From: Struthio camelus
Taxonomy: Eukaryota; Chordata; Aves; Struthioniformes; Struthionidae
Assembly (NCBI RefSeq): GCF_040807025.1
Contig: NC_090951.1
Span: forward strand, 1,612,001 to 1,676,000
Reading direction: 5' to 3'
DNA: 64,000 nt
Numbering within the stretch: position 1 is the stretch's first letter; every line of letters begins with the position of its first letter. Of the stretch, positions 54,901 to 64,000 are shown piece by piece. The translations under genes were made by a program, and so were the position numbers. The notes under the pieces were generated by a model. It was given only the letters and a program-made list of their open reading frames with translations, had not been told where the DNA came from and did not search any database.

Positions 54901-57900
54901 CCCTCGCTCCCAGTGCATCAGCACGTGGTCCCACACGGGACAACCCAGCTCCCCGGGCAGCGCTGGCTCCCCAGGACCCCACAGCCACCCACCCTCGCCC
55001 TGGCAGCGGGACGGCCTGCTACTCTCCTCACCTTCTTGATGCTGATGCTGTCGCCCTCATATTGCACTCGGTAGAGGTGGAAGCGGGAGGCTGTGGAGTA
55101 GGCGATCCAGCTGCCGCAGGGGGAAACGCAGCTGCAGTAGATGTGCTCGGGTCCCTGGAACCACAGAGGTGCTGAGCAGGGGCTGGGCAGCCTGCGTGAC
55201 CCCCCTGTAGTTAGTCCTGCCACACGAAGGCCCAGCGGGGCTCCCCCTGCCCTCCCGGAGGGGACACGGGGCTGTGGTGGCAGGGAGAGCTGGGGCAGGC
55301 TGTGTTTCCCAAGCGGCCTGACCACGTGGAGGCCTCCTTGCAGGGCTGGGCGCTACGGCAGGTCTCTGCTAGCGCACGCAGCTCATCCAGTCAGAGGGGA
55401 GGAGGCGAGGAGCGCCAGAGAGCACCTGTAGCAAGGACGGCTTCCCCAGCCAGCTCCCTCCTGCCACCCAGCAGAGGCAGAGCCCCGGCCTCGGAGCTTC
55501 AGCCCGGCACCCTGAAGGTGATGGACTGACGTGGTGACAGCTCTCAGTACGAGGCGGCGCAGCCCTGCCCTGCTGCAGCCCAAAGCACGCCCTCCTCTGG
55601 GGTGTGAGGACAGACTGCGTGCGAGAGCGCAGAGGAAGCCTTCGGCACAAGACCTCTGCCCACGGAGGGGCACAAAACACCAAACTAGGACAAACTCACG
55701 CTGCAGACCTTGTCTGCCCCACATCTTTCCTGGTGCTGCAAGCCTGCTGGCCCCCAGCCCCTGGCCTCAGCAGCATTCGCTCAGCCTTACCTTGCTCTTG
55801 AGCTGCACAAGGTGCTCAGGCACGCGGCACACGGGAAGGACCTCACCGTCCTTTCCTGGGACAAGAAACAACCACGCAGCGCGTGAGCGGCATCGGAAAG
55901 CACACAGAACCTGTCAAGCCGCACGACCGGGGATCGCGGGGGGAGCAGTGCCAGACAACGAGCACCGAGGGACAGCCCAGGCCCTCTGGCCTGGCCTGCC
56001 ACTGCCTGGCCCCGAGGCTGAACTCCCCAGCACGCAGCCTGCTGCTAGCAGTGCGGGTAGAAGCAAGTGCGTGCTCTCATCAGCAGGGCCTCCAGGCACT
56101 GTAAACTCTGCTACAGGGTTAAAGGCGGGGGCTTTTGAGCACGACCCTGGGAGCAGAGAGGGCCACGCGACTCACCGGTTTCATTGGTGGAGCCAAGTCT
56201 CCAGAGCTCCAGGTGCTGTGAGAACTGGAAGAGAAGGAGCCGGGCTTTTCTGGCACAGGAGACGAGGCGTCGCTGCAGTCAGAAATGGGCAGGCTATCAT
56301 GAACCCGAGGCCTGGAAGAAGAGGCTGGGCCAAAGCCAAAACACCCTGGGGCGCTAGAGACTTCGGGGAGGGGGAGAGGGAAGAACTAGTCTTATGGGAT
56401 GGGAGCCGGGACCCAACAGGGACAGCAAGACAAGCTTGGCAGCTAACTTCCACCTCGTGGCAGGAGCTTCCCAGGCTGCTCAGCAGCAGGCCTGAGATGC
56501 TGCTCAGGGCAACACTCACGTGGGGGAAGGTGAATTTCCGGAGCGCTGCCTCGTAACCTTTCTTCTGCATCTTCTCCATGAGCGGACGGATCACCAGCTG
56601 GGCGTCCAGGCCTGGACACCGAGCAGAGCTCAGGTGAGCAAGCACAGGGGTAGGGGCGCTGCCACTCAAGCCTTGCTCGTGAACATGCCCTGCAGCCCAT
56701 ACCTCCAGAGATGAGAGCCGTCGGGCTGTGCGCCACAGCTCGCACGTCGTGGGTGTGATGCTGGAAGGGCTTTGTCCGCACCCAGTGCTTGTCCTGGCTG
56801 CCCATCTTCACGGGCAGCAGCTGAAACTGGTACGTGGCCCCTGCTGAAGTGCCCACAACGATGCTGTCTTCTTTCTGGTGAGGAAAACAGAGCCGCCGTT
56901 TGCAGGGTGCAGACTGCCAGCCCTGCGACCACAGACCGCGGCCTGCCAACGGGAAGAAAAGCAAGAGTGCAGATCTTTGCGTCACCAGGAGCCAAGGTAG
57001 GCAGAAACTAGCTGCGTCTTTCATAGCCCTACTCCCGTCAACCCAGGCACCAGCCGAGCCGACCGCTCCAAAGGGACAGGGCACGCCTGGCTGAGCACCT
57101 CCGCTGCGCCGGAGCCGAGCCGAGATGGGGCAGGCCCCGGGGTGCTGGAGCGTCTGCCTCGGTGCGCACGTACCTCGGACACGGCCAGGGACAGGACGGC
57201 CGAGTTGCTGACGGTGTGCGACTCCAGCAGGGTCCCTCTCTCCCAGTCCCAGAACTGCACCCTCCCAAACGAGTCGGAGCTCACGACGGTGCCGCTCGAC
57301 AGGAAGCCGATGCTCCACACGACGCACTCGCGCTTCTTGAGCTTCTGCACGTGGTAATTCACCATGATCCTCTGGACGGTGCGGCCTGAGACACGGAAAA
57401 GAGTCGAGGATGGAGAGGGGAGCAACCGGGTGCATCCGGGCCCCCTCCTCCCCCGCAGCTGAGGACCTCAGCAGCTCAGTGCCTGTTCCGCCGCGCGGGG
57501 GCAGCTGAGGCTGAGGACTCGCTTGGTCGCTGCAGGACCTGCGAACGCCGCCTCCCCGCTGCTGCCCAGGGGGCCTGGAGCAGCGACCCCACGGCACGGG
57601 ACGTGCCAGGCTCATGTTTCTGGGAGAAAAGAGCTCGACCCAGAGGAGCAGCGCTGCCCCGGCCGGGGTCGCTTGGGCAAGGGCAGTTAATTACCCGAAC
57701 TGACGTCAAAGACGTGGAGGAGATCGAGAGAGCCAGCAGCGATGTGCGTCTCCGACGGGTGCCAGGACAGACACAGGATGCGGCCTGCAGAGAACGGCAG
57801 AGAGCAGCTCCAGACGCGGCCCCGCAGCCCCCTGTCCCCTCCGCCGCCGGGAAGGGACGAGCCCGCCCCGGGGCTCACCTTGCTGCCGCTCCAGGCTCCG

Positions 57901-58486
57901 CTCGAACTGGACTCCATCGGGCACCACGCGGAAGAGCTTGACCGACCCGTCCTCGCAGCCGATCTGGAGAGGAGGGTTCGGGTCAGCCCGGGACAGGCCT
58001 GCCCCTGCCTCGCTCGCCCCGGAGCAGGGCCGGGCCGCCCCCCGGTACCGGGCAGCGCTCACCGCCAGCTGCGTGCCGCCGGCGTTGGCCGCCATGCTCC
58101 AGATGGGTCCGCCGAAGCCGTCGGCCGAGCGCTTGACGCGCAGCCGCTCCAGGTCGTACTCGCTGACGTGCCCGCCGAGGCCGGCCCCGAAGAGCCGGTC
58201 CCCCGCCGCCCAGCACAGCGCCTCCACCGACCTCGCCTCGTGCCCGGGGATGGCCTGGAAGAGCCGCGCGTGAGCGGGCGAGCCGGCGGGCGCCGCCGCC
58301 AGCCCGGCCGCCCCCGGCCGCCGTTACCTTCTCCTGGAAGTAGTTGGCGGCGAAGTTGTAGACCTCGACGGCGCCGTCGGTGCGGGCCAGGGCCAGGCGG
58401 TCGGCGCGGCGGTGGTAGGCCAGGCACCGCACGCCCGCCGGCACGTAGCTGAAGAACCGCACCCGGTGCACCTCGAACTCCCCCAT
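51910..58486 (-). CDS. UTP4: UTP4 (cirhin): small-subunit processome WD40 protein
   Basis: Nucleolar t-UTP component needed for 18S pre-rRNA transcription and processing; also called CIRH1A. Sixteen exons on the minus strand: 58328-58486, 58063-58254, 57879-57963, 57695-57784, 57174-57385, 56703-56874, 56520-56611, 56176-56272, 55791-55855, 55032-55154, 54638-54797, 54136-54242, 53768-53863, 53099-53284, 52558-52668 and 51910-52026 (stop TAA). They total 687 aa against 686 in human, and phases agree across all 15 junctions. The start MGEFEVHRVRFF and end PPPIQQKKFGT match human closely. Repeated WD40 blades include GGPIWSMAAN, GCEDGSVKLF, ILCLSWHPSETHIAAGS, VGTSAG and FQHHTHDVRAVAHSPTALISGG. 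It is head to head with CHTF8 across a CpG island. Confidence 0.97.
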
Positions 58487-58940
58487 GGCGGCCCGCGGGC
58501 CGGGCCCCGCACCGGGGCCGGTACCGGCCGCACCGACGGAGCGCGGCGGGTCAGGCCCCGGTACGGGCCGCGCCTGCGGGGGGCACTGGGCCAGGCCCCC
58601 CAGGACGGTTCGGTCCGGTCCGGTCCGGTCCGGTCCGGCCCCCTACGGTAGGACCCGATACGGTACGGCTCAGTACGGCCCGGTACAGCCGGGTCCGGTA
58701 GAGCCCGGTCCGGCCCGGTGAGGTAGAGACAGAGCCCGGCCCCGGCCCCGGTCCCGGCCCCGGTCCCGCTCCGCCTCCCGCCGCTGCCGCACGTGCCCGC
58801 CGCGCGCGCCCGGAGCCGGAAGCGGAAGTGCGCCCGGCCGCGCGCCCGGAACCGGAAGTGGGGGGCGTGGCCGGCGCGGCGGGAGATTCGCCTTGTTGCT
58901 GGGTGACCGGGAACCTCCCGGGCCGGCCGGGACCGCGCGG
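58487..58940. promoter_or_regulatory. Bidirectional CpG-island promoter of UTP4 and CHTF8
   Basis: GC-rich region between the UTP4 ATG and a likely non-coding CHTF8 exon 1. It holds a (CGGTC)n pentamer run at about 58610-58637 and ETS-type GGAAG cores at 58817-58860, including CGGAAGCGGAAGTGCG at 58817-58832 and ACCGGAAGTG at 58851-58860. A donor-like GCG|GTGAGG at about 58938 would end CHTF8 exon 1. Confidence 0.7.
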
Positions 58941-60052
58941 TGAGGGGGGGGGCGAGTCGGGGGGGGGGGCTGGGCCGGGCCGGGGGGGGCGGGGAGAGGG
59001 GGGGGGCCGAGCCGGGCCGGGGGGGGGTCAGCGGGGAGAGGGGGGGGCCGGGCCGGGCCGGGGGGGGGGCGGCGGGGAGGGGGGGGGCCGAGCAGGGCTG
59101 GGCTGGGCCAGGCAGGGCTGGCACCCAGGTCCAGGCCCGGCACCGGCGTCCCCAGGCGGCACCGACAGCCCGAGAAACCGGGCAGGTGCGGGGGGGCTGG
59201 AGCTCCCGGGCGAGCGGCTCGGCTCGGCCCGGATCGGCTCGGCTCTACCCGACCCAGCTCTACCTGGCTCGGCCTGGCCCGGCCCGGCTCGGCCCGAATC
59301 GGATCGGCTCTACCCTGCTCTGCCTGATCCAGCTCTACCTGGCCCGGCTCGGCTCGGCCCGGGTCGGATCGGCTCTACCCAGCTCTGCCCGATCCAGCTC
59401 TACCTGGCCCGGCTCGGCTCGGCCCGGATCAAATCGGATCGGTTCTACCTGGCTCTGCCCGACCCAGCTCTACTTGGCTCAGCTCGGCCCGGATCAGATC
59501 AGCTCAGCTCTACCCAGCTCTGCCCGACCCAGCTCTACCTGGCTCGGCTCAGCCCGGCCCGGCTCAGCCCGGATCAGATTGACTCGGCTCTACCCAGCTC
59601 TGCCCGACCCAGCTCTACCTGGCTCGGCCCAGCGCAGCTCGGCCCAGCTCGGCTCGGCTCTGCCTGGATTGGACCAGCTCGGCTCTACCCGGCTCTGCCT
59701 GACCCAGCTCTACCTGGCTCGGCCCAGCTCGGCTCGGCTCTGCCAGGCTCTGGCTCTGCCTGGCTTGGCCCTGCTCTGCCCAGCCCAGATCGGCTTGGAT
59801 CAGCCCGGCCTGGCTCAGCTCCGCCTTGCCAGGCTCTGCCCGGCCCGGTTCAGCTCGGCTCTGCCCAGCCCAGATCGGCTCTGATCGGTCTGGCCAGGCT
59901 CTGCCCAGCCCAACTCGGCTCTGCCTGGCCAGCCTAGCTCAGTTTGGCTCGGCCCAGCCTGGCTCGGCTCGGTTCAGCTCGGCTCTGCCCGGCTCGGCCT
60001 GACCCAGCCCTGCCCGGGGCCGCTGGCTGAGCCGGTGGCGGTTGCTTTGCAG
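58939..60052 (+). repeat. CHTF8 intron 1: G runs and GGCTC-derived array
   Basis: From 58939 to about 59100 there are a dozen G runs of 7-10. From about 59210 to 59990 a repeat of roughly 60-90 bases recurs about eight times; each unit ends in GACCCAGCTCTACCT or GATCCAGCTCTACCT and is filled with GGCTC/CGGCT pentamers. An acceptor TTTGCAG ends at 60052. Confidence 0.8.
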
Positions 60053-60060
60053 CCCGGACC

Positions 60061-60585
60061 ATGGTGCAGATCGTGATCTCCAGGTGAGACCCCCCCCCGG
60101 CTGCCCGGCCCCCGCGCCACCACTGAGCTGCCGTTCCCGGCTGAGCCCACCCGTCCCGTTGCAGCAGCGGGGCCGGAGGCCTGGCCGAGTGGGTGCTGGT
60201 GGAGCTGCAGGGCGAGGTGGAGCCCCGCGGCGGCGGCGGGCTGGCGGGAAACCTCCTGGGGGACCTGCACTACACGCGCGAGGTGAGGAGCCGCGCTGCG
60301 CCGCCCGCGAGGCCCTGCTGCCGCCGCGCGGCCCCCACCTCTGCTTTCCTCTCTCCCCAGGGCGTTCCCGTGCTCATCGTGGGCCACCACATCCTCTACG
60401 GGAAGGTGGTGCAGCTGGAGAAGCCCTTCGCCGTGCTGGTGAAGCAGGGCGCTGGCGAGCCCGGCGGCGAGCCTGGCCCCGCAGGGGCGCTCACCCGCTA
60501 CACGGCGACCGCCCTCATCAAGACCAAACTTCTCTTCAAAACCCGCCCCAAGCCCATCATCACCAACGTGCCCAAGAAGGTGTGA
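60061..60585 (+). CDS. CHTF8: CHTF8: chromosome transmission fidelity factor 8
   Basis: Small subunit of the CTF18-DCC1-CTF8 alternative clamp loader, which loads PCNA and supports sister-chromatid cohesion. Three coding exons: 60061-60083, 60165-60282 and 60361-60585 (stop TGA), giving 121 aa, the same as human. The protein reads [19 protein letters not shown], then [38 protein letters not shown] and [15 protein letters not shown] at the C-terminus; all are hallmark segments. The only variable stretch is the acidic/Gly loop after LVKQ. The first coding exon holds 23 coding bases after an acceptor at 60052, so exon 1 is non-coding. It is head to head with UTP4 and convergent with HAS3. Confidence 0.96.
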
Positions 60586-61091
60586 CGGCTCGGGACTTTA
60601 CGGAGACTGGCCTCAGCGGGGTGAGCCGTGGGGGTGAGCCCAGCCGCCCGCCAGGAGCGGCCCTGAGCTCGCCGCCGTCCCCTTCGCCGGGGCTCTGCGC
60701 TCCGGCGCGCGTCCACCTCCCTTCCTTGGGGTGCTGGGTCGCCGCGCGGACGCCTCCCGCTCCGGGGCTGGGAGAGCCCCAGAGCTGCCCCACGCGGCCT
60801 CCAGCCTCTGCCCTGTGCCGAGGGCGCGCTGCCGCGGGGGACGCCCGGCCTGGAGCGACGCGCGTCCTGCCTCCGCGGGGACCGGCTGCTGCTGCACGGC
60901 CACCCTACGTCACCCTCAGAGCGCTGCCGGGGGACGCGGCCCCGGCCTCAGGGCAGAGCTGTGCTCGAGCCCCAGCTTGGCACCCGCTTCGCGGGGCAGC
61001 TCGTGTCCTGTCCCCACCGCCCGGGGGACCGCGGTGGGGCCGGAGCGGCAGCGATCCCCCCCACACGCAGCAGCCTTCCTCTGTGCAAGTC

Positions 61092-61097
61092 TTTATT
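61092..61097 (-). terminator. HAS3: HAS3 polyadenylation signal AATAAA
   Basis: Minus-strand AATAAA followed by a GT-rich stretch, about 1.46 kb after the HAS3 stop. The AT-rich end of this UTR carries ATTTA-type elements (for example CTATTTATTTTTTAA near 61154-61168, minus strand). Confidence 0.75.
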
Positions 61098-61158
61098 GTG
61101 ACAAATCCGTCCGGATACAAAACCAGACTTTTAAAATATGAAAAAACACAGATTAAAA

Positions 61159-61164
61159 AATAAA
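61159..61164 (+). terminator. CHTF8: CHTF8 candidate polyadenylation signal AATAAA
   Basis: The first plus-strand AATAAA after the CHTF8 stop (about 575 bases on), with another at 61240-61245. It lies inside the HAS3 3' UTR on the other strand, so its use is uncertain. Confidence 0.4.
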
Positions 61165-62552
61165 TAGTTTTACAAATAATTGTCAACAAGTGTAAATACC
61201 AAAGAGCTACAAAAGTCTCCTAAAAAAAAACTCGTATTAAATAAAAAACCCAGATGCTCAACTGTAGAAAGGTTCTTGCCCTGAAAAAGAGGGCCGAGGA
61301 GGGAGGGAGAGCGCCAGGAGGGCCTGGGCGAGTAGCTGGGGGACCCGGCAGGCAGGGAAAGGCTGGGAACCGGCTCTCCCCACCCACCTCTGCATGCCTG
61401 GGCCCAGAGCCCAGCGCCGCTGCGCCGGGTGCCAGGATCCCTCCGAGGGCTGGGGGGAGGCGGCTGGCGCGGCACCCGCGCACCAAGGCCCTGCCGGCAG
61501 GACGTGGCGCGCAGGCAGCCCCAGGCAGGGGGCTCGGCCCCGCCGCGCCGCCCCCTCCAGCCCTTCGCCCGCGGAGGGGCAGGAGCGGCGCCCGGCAGCG
61601 CCCACCACCCTCGCCCACGGGTACCGAGCATGGCCGTTTCTACCCCGTTGCCACTTTCCTCCCTCGCGCGCGGCCGAGCGGGGACAGCGCAGCGCTCGGG
61701 GACACGCCAGCGGGCGCGGGGCGGCGCGAGGAGCTGCCGCAGGGAGCCCCATGGCCCCGGCGAGGCCAGGCAGGAGGTACCTGGGCTCTTTGGCGAAGCT
61801 GAAGGAGCTGCTGCCCCCCCGAAGGGGCCGGAGGGCGCTACAGGGCTGGCTGCCCTTGACACCCCATGGGTACGTGCCCGCACATACGCGGCCGTGGGGC
61901 AGGGCAGCCAAGCGCCGAACCCCGGCGCCCGGGGCGGGAGGAGCAGGGCGCCAGCGCCGGCTCGCCGCAGCCTGAGTGGCTCCCCGGGACGGGCTGAGCC
62001 CGCAGCTGGCTCCGGCGTGCACGGCACCCGGCCGGGCCCCTCTGCTCCGGCTGCGGGCGCCGCGCGGGGCCTTTTCTCCGTAGCACCGTGGGGGGCGCGA
62101 GGGCCCCCCAGAAAGCACCGAAGGACGGGGAGGCGCCGGCCGCGGCTGAGCTCGGCGCGGGGCGAGGGACGCCCGGCCGCAGGGCTGCCGGCGGGCAAGA
62201 CGCAGCTTCAGCCCCCGCCAGGGCGCTGCCGAGCCCTGCTCCCGCGGGCGCCCCGGGGCGCCCCAGCTTGGGTGGCCCCGGCCGTTGCGCGCTGCCGGGC
62301 TCCTGTTTCAGGCAGGAAAACAAAAAACAAAAAAGGGAAGGGGGGAAAAAAAAAACCAAAAAAAAAAAAAATCAAAAAGCAGCAGGACGGTTGATGGACG
62401 CCGGGGAGCGCTCGGCCCAGCCGGACGCGGGGCCCGGTGGCGGGACGCGCTCCCGCCGGCCACCCCAGCCGCTCGGCGCCCGCCCGGCGGGGCCCTGCCG
62501 GCGCTGCCCGAGTGGTGGCCGGCCGCCCCGGCGCCACCAGCCCTCCCCGCGC

Positions 62553-64000
62553 TCACACCTCGGCGAAGGCCAGCCCGCACTGCTCCTGCCGCTTGCCGCA
62601 GCGCCGGGCCACGATGGCCAGGTAGAGCGTGAGCAGGGCCACCCAGTAGCAGGCGTAGAGGATGGCGCCCGAGACGAGGAAGGCCACCTCGGTCTCGCTG
62701 AAGAGGTCCTGGCTGTAGGCGGTGTAGGCCAGCCCCCCCAGCAGCACGGCCACCCACACCGACACCGGCAGCAGCCCCACAAAGTTGACCACGATGGTCC
62801 GGCGCCCCGACGTGCCCCAGCCCGACTTGTTGATGGTGGCAATGGCGAACATCTTGGCGGGCAGCAGGCTGGACATGTAGAGCAGGGCGTAGAGGGACAT
62901 GAAGATCATCTCGGCGTTGCCCCGGAGGAAGCAGGCGTACGTGGCCTTGATGATGCCCACCAGCTGCACCGTCAGGAGGAAGAGGAGGATGTTCCAGATG
63001 CGCCCGCGGTAGAAGAGCTGGATCACAGTGGCGATGAGGAAGAAGGGGAAGAAGCCGGTCACCACGGACTCGTAGGTCATCCAGAGGTGGTGCTTGTGGA
63101 ACCACAGGGCGTTGTAGAGCCACTCGCGGAAGTAGGACTTGCTCCAGCGGGTCTGCTGGTTGAGCCAGCGCAGGTAGCGGGTGGGCGTCTCCGTCAGGCA
63201 CTTGGAGCGGGCCGTGTACTTGGTCTGGTAGCCCAGGCTGAGGACGCGGTTCGTCAGGTGCCGGTCGTCCCCGAAGCTGCACTTGCTGCCCAGGAAGGTC
63301 TGGTGGTACCAGTCCTCGAGGAAGTGCTGCAGGAGGGCGTTGCGGTACATGCCCAGGGGCCCGCTGATGCACTGCACGCACCCGAAGTAGGACTGGCAGG
63401 CGCGCTCCACGTTGAAGGCCATCCAGTAGCGCACGCTGCTCAGGAAGGAGATCCACGAGTCGTACTTGTTCAGGATCTGCCGGGGTGGGGAGAGAGGCCG
63501 TGAGAGCCAGCAGCGCCGGGGCGGCCACCCGGGCCCCCGGCCGCGGCCCTACCTGGACGTCGCCGCCGACGCCGCCGACGCGGGGGTCGGCCTCCAGGAT
63601 GCGGAGCATCTCGGCGGTGCAGGCGGGGTCCAGCACCGTGTCTGAGTCACACACCTGGGAGCAGGGAGAGGGAAGGTCGGGGCCCCGCCGCGCCGCCCAC
63701 GCGCGCGCCCGCCAGACGGCCCAGCCCGCAGCCGGGCAAGCCCGAGCCGCGGCCGGCGAGCCGCAGCGGCGCCCCGCAGCCCGGCGAGCGGCAAGGAGCG
63801 GAGCCCGGGCGGCTCACGGAGGGGCAACCCCGGCACGCGGGGCTGGAGCCGGCGGGGGGACGGTGAGTACGGGCGGGCTCTGCTCCTCCCCACCCAGCCC
63901 GTTCCCCCACGGCACGACGCTCGGGTGTCCCACGTCCGCCCCCAACCCGGCGCCCGTCCCCGCCGCGGCCCGCGCATCCACCTGGACGTAGTCGACGGAG
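62553..64000 (-). CDS. HAS3: HAS3 (partial): hyaluronan synthase 3, C-terminal part
   Basis: Plasma-membrane glycosyltransferase that polymerises hyaluronan from UDP-GlcA and UDP-GlcNAc and extrudes it. Three exons are visible: 63982 to beyond the window edge (encoding SVDYVQ), 63553-63654 and 62553-63476 (stop TGA), about 347 aa of a usual 553. Catalytic motifs are present: [10 protein letters not shown] (DxD-type), [20 protein letters not shown] and [13 protein letters not shown] (QxxRW). After these come the C-terminal membrane segments ([50 protein letters not shown]). The protein ends [22 protein letters not shown], closest to HAS3 rather than HAS1 or HAS2. The N-terminal exons lie beyond 64000. 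Confidence 0.96.

Larger units (their letters stand above)
61075..62552 (-). other. HAS3: HAS3 3' UTR
   Basis: Sequence from the HAS3 stop to its AATAAA. It is GC-rich near the stop, with plus-strand poly-A runs at about 62345-62375, and AT-rich at the end. Confidence 0.7.

Noticed and set aside
58828-59937. Open frames of 314-369 codons with LPDPALPGSA-type repeats upstream of CHTF8
   Set aside because: They arise from the GGCTC-rich intron array. A resemblance to a mammalian Pro/Gly-rich upstream product was considered, but nothing in the sequence supports homology.

Overview
This is vertebrate nuclear DNA, most likely from a bird. It has intron-split genes with GT-AG junctions, AATAAA signals, very short introns, GC-rich CpG-island promoters and many GC-rich minisatellites, as on avian GC-rich chromosomes. 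Ten conserved protein genes lie in the order TERF2 (3' end) > TMED6 > < NIP7 | COG8 > PDF > < VPS4A < SNTB2 < UTP4 | CHTF8 > < HAS3 (3' part). This is the gene block known from human 16q22.1 (TERF2-TMED6-NIP7-COG8-PDF-VPS4A-SNTB2-UTP4-CHTF8-HAS3), with no gene gained or lost. All identifications come from reading translated exons against remembered family sequences; no search was run. A crocodilian or turtle cannot be fully excluded.

Layout. 1-6.6 kb: AT-richer DNA with the last three recognisable TERF2 exons (Myb/telobox domain) and its 3' UTR. 6.9-10.8 kb: TMED6. 11.1-12.65 kb: NIP7 on the minus strand, head to head with COG8 (12.9-15.9 kb). 16.2-19.7 kb: a CA-rich, Z-DNA-prone minisatellite separating COG8 from PDF (19.9-21.07 kb). 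22.4-26.9 kb: VPS4A (minus, 11 coding exons). 27.8-47.8 kb: SNTB2 (minus, 7 coding exons) with an 11.4-kb first intron that holds a 1.6-kb minisatellite and a probable fossil solo LTR. 48.1-49.6 kb: another minisatellite. 51.8-58.5 kb: UTP4 (minus, 16 coding exons), head to head with CHTF8 (58.9-60.6 kb, 3 coding exons). 61.1-64.0 kb: the C-terminal half of HAS3 (minus), continuing past the window edge.

The genes are unrelated housekeeping or tissue genes and are not an operon: telomere protection (TERF2), early secretory traffic (TMED6, COG8), ribosome biogenesis (NIP7, UTP4), mitochondrial N-terminal deformylation (PDF), ESCRT-III disassembly (VPS4A), the dystrophin complex (SNTB2), clamp loading (CHTF8) and hyaluronan synthesis (HAS3). 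I found no clearly novel gene system. The unusual content is non-coding: a set of large, internally duplicated minisatellites placed against exons and promoters, an identical ETS-type 16-mer in both bidirectional promoters, splice-donor-like repeats in NIP7 intron 1, and a SNTB2 exon-1 reading frame that stays open through most of an intronic array.
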